From NCBI GenBank assembly GCA_947455585.1, contig CANGOY010000127.1, positions 1 to 6,142 of the forward strand: 6,142 nt of DNA. The letters are read 5' to 3'. Source of the DNA: Comamonadaceae bacterium (GTDB lineage: Bacteria > Pseudomonadota > Gammaproteobacteria > Burkholderiales > Burkholderiaceae_C). The notes beneath the pieces were generated by a model. The model ran no database searches. It saw nothing but the letters and a program-made list of their open reading frames with translations, and had not been told where the DNA came from. This document shows, piece after piece, positions 5,979 through 6,142 of this stretch. Within the stretch, counting starts at the first letter, position 1; every line of letters starts with the position of its first letter. The position numbers and the translations under genes were made by a program.

Positions 5979-6017
5979 CAAAACCCCCACTGAGACTGAG
6001 TCTCAGTGGGGGTTTTG
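5979..6017. terminator. Perfect 39-bp palindrome, probable (bidirectional) rho-independent terminator
   Basis: Arms 5979-5997 and 5999-6017 are perfectly complementary, 19 bp around a single central G at 5998. The stem has a CCCCCACTGAGACT core bounded by AAAA on the left and TTTT on the right, so it could terminate in both directions. The minus-strand exit (TTTTGTTATTGTT) is richer in T than the plus-strand exit (TTTTGAATAG). It therefore best serves a minus-strand gene ending just to the right. The extreme symmetry would also suit a protein binding site or a mobile-element end. Confidence 0.7.
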
Positions 6018-6032
6018 AATAGTGAAAGTTTT

Positions 6033-6142
6033 TCATCTCACAAAAATGGTGGTCCAGTGTGGACTCTGGTTCAATTCCTCACCAACGGCACCTGCTATCT
6101 GGTTACAGGTAGTTGCGTATGCAGTCCGTAACTTACAAATTC
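6033..6142 (-). CDS. Possible 3' end of an unidentified gene entering from the right edge
   Basis: On the minus strand one frame is open from the window edge (first full codon at 6140) to a TGA at 6033-6035. It gives 35 residues ending in GAVGEELNQSPHWTTIFVR. The stop lies 15 bp before the terminator palindrome, the spacing expected of a real gene end. I do not recognise the family. A competing plus-strand frame starts at ATG 6046 and is also open to the edge (MVVQCGLWFNSS...), and another minus frame ends at 6095-6097, so the call is weak. It could be the C-terminus of a transposase or other mobile-element gene, given the truncated regulator beside it. Confidence 0.3.
   Translation of the reverse strand, partial: ICKLRTAYATTCNQIAGAVGEELNQSPHWTTIFVR

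Noticed and set aside
5979..6036. ATG at 6036 as the start of a 146-aa LysR-type protein
   Set aside because: The first 20 or so codons translate a palindromic terminator, show no family similarity, and the DNA-binding domain is missing.
6052..6092. tRNA-like T-arm (GGTTCAATTCC) followed by a CACC-like end
   Set aside because: The T-stem does not pair beyond two bases, no acceptor, D or anticodon arms can be built, and the expected upstream part falls in the terminator palindrome.

Overview
The window looks like chromosomal DNA of a betaproteobacterium, most likely Burkholderiales near the Comamonadaceae. The main reasons are a Bug-type (TctC) periplasmic receptor with no membrane partner beside it, an Ldh-family dehydrogenase with a divergent LysR regulator, and a pobA/pobR pair with an IclR-type PobR. 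Base composition is moderate rather than strongly GC-rich. The assignment rests on gene content and remembered family sequences; no search was run.

Layout. (1) At the left edge, on the minus strand, are the first 23 codons of a flavin 4-hydroxybenzoate 3-monooxygenase (pobA). It diverges from an IclR-family activator (pobR, 176-991); the region between them carries repeated GCGCAA half-sites and a near-perfect palindrome over the pobR start. (2) pobR converges on a tight four-gene minus-strand operon. In transcription order it holds an Ldh-family malate/lactate-type dehydrogenase (4618-3566), a secreted Bug/TctC solute receptor (3536-2538), a metallo-beta-lactamase-fold hydrolase (2523-1738) and a family-3 solute-binding-fold protein without a signal peptide (1741-1007). 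(3) A LysR regulator (4706-5593) diverges from the operon. The 87-bp gap holds a good sigma70-type promoter for the operon, with a dyad over its -35 box. (4) Two bases after the LysR stop, on the opposite strand, lies the C-terminal remnant of a second, GcvA-like LysR regulator. It is cut off at a perfect 39-bp palindrome that reads as a strong terminator. Beyond that is about 125 bp of unrecognised sequence that may be the 3' end of a gene entering from the right, possibly part of a mobile element.

How the genes may work together. pobR/pobA is a standard 4-hydroxybenzoate module. The four-gene operon resembles an uptake-and-catabolism unit for an organic acid. The Bug receptor would capture a carboxylate in the periplasm, the Ldh enzyme would interconvert a 2-hydroxy (or related) acid and its 2-oxo form, and the MBL protein would hydrolyse an ester, lactone or thioester. 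The fourth protein is either a cytoplasmic ligand binder or an enzyme built on the solute-binding fold. The LysR protein probably senses the substrate. The substrate is unknown, and this operon is the most interesting part of the window. The right edge is a rearranged junction.
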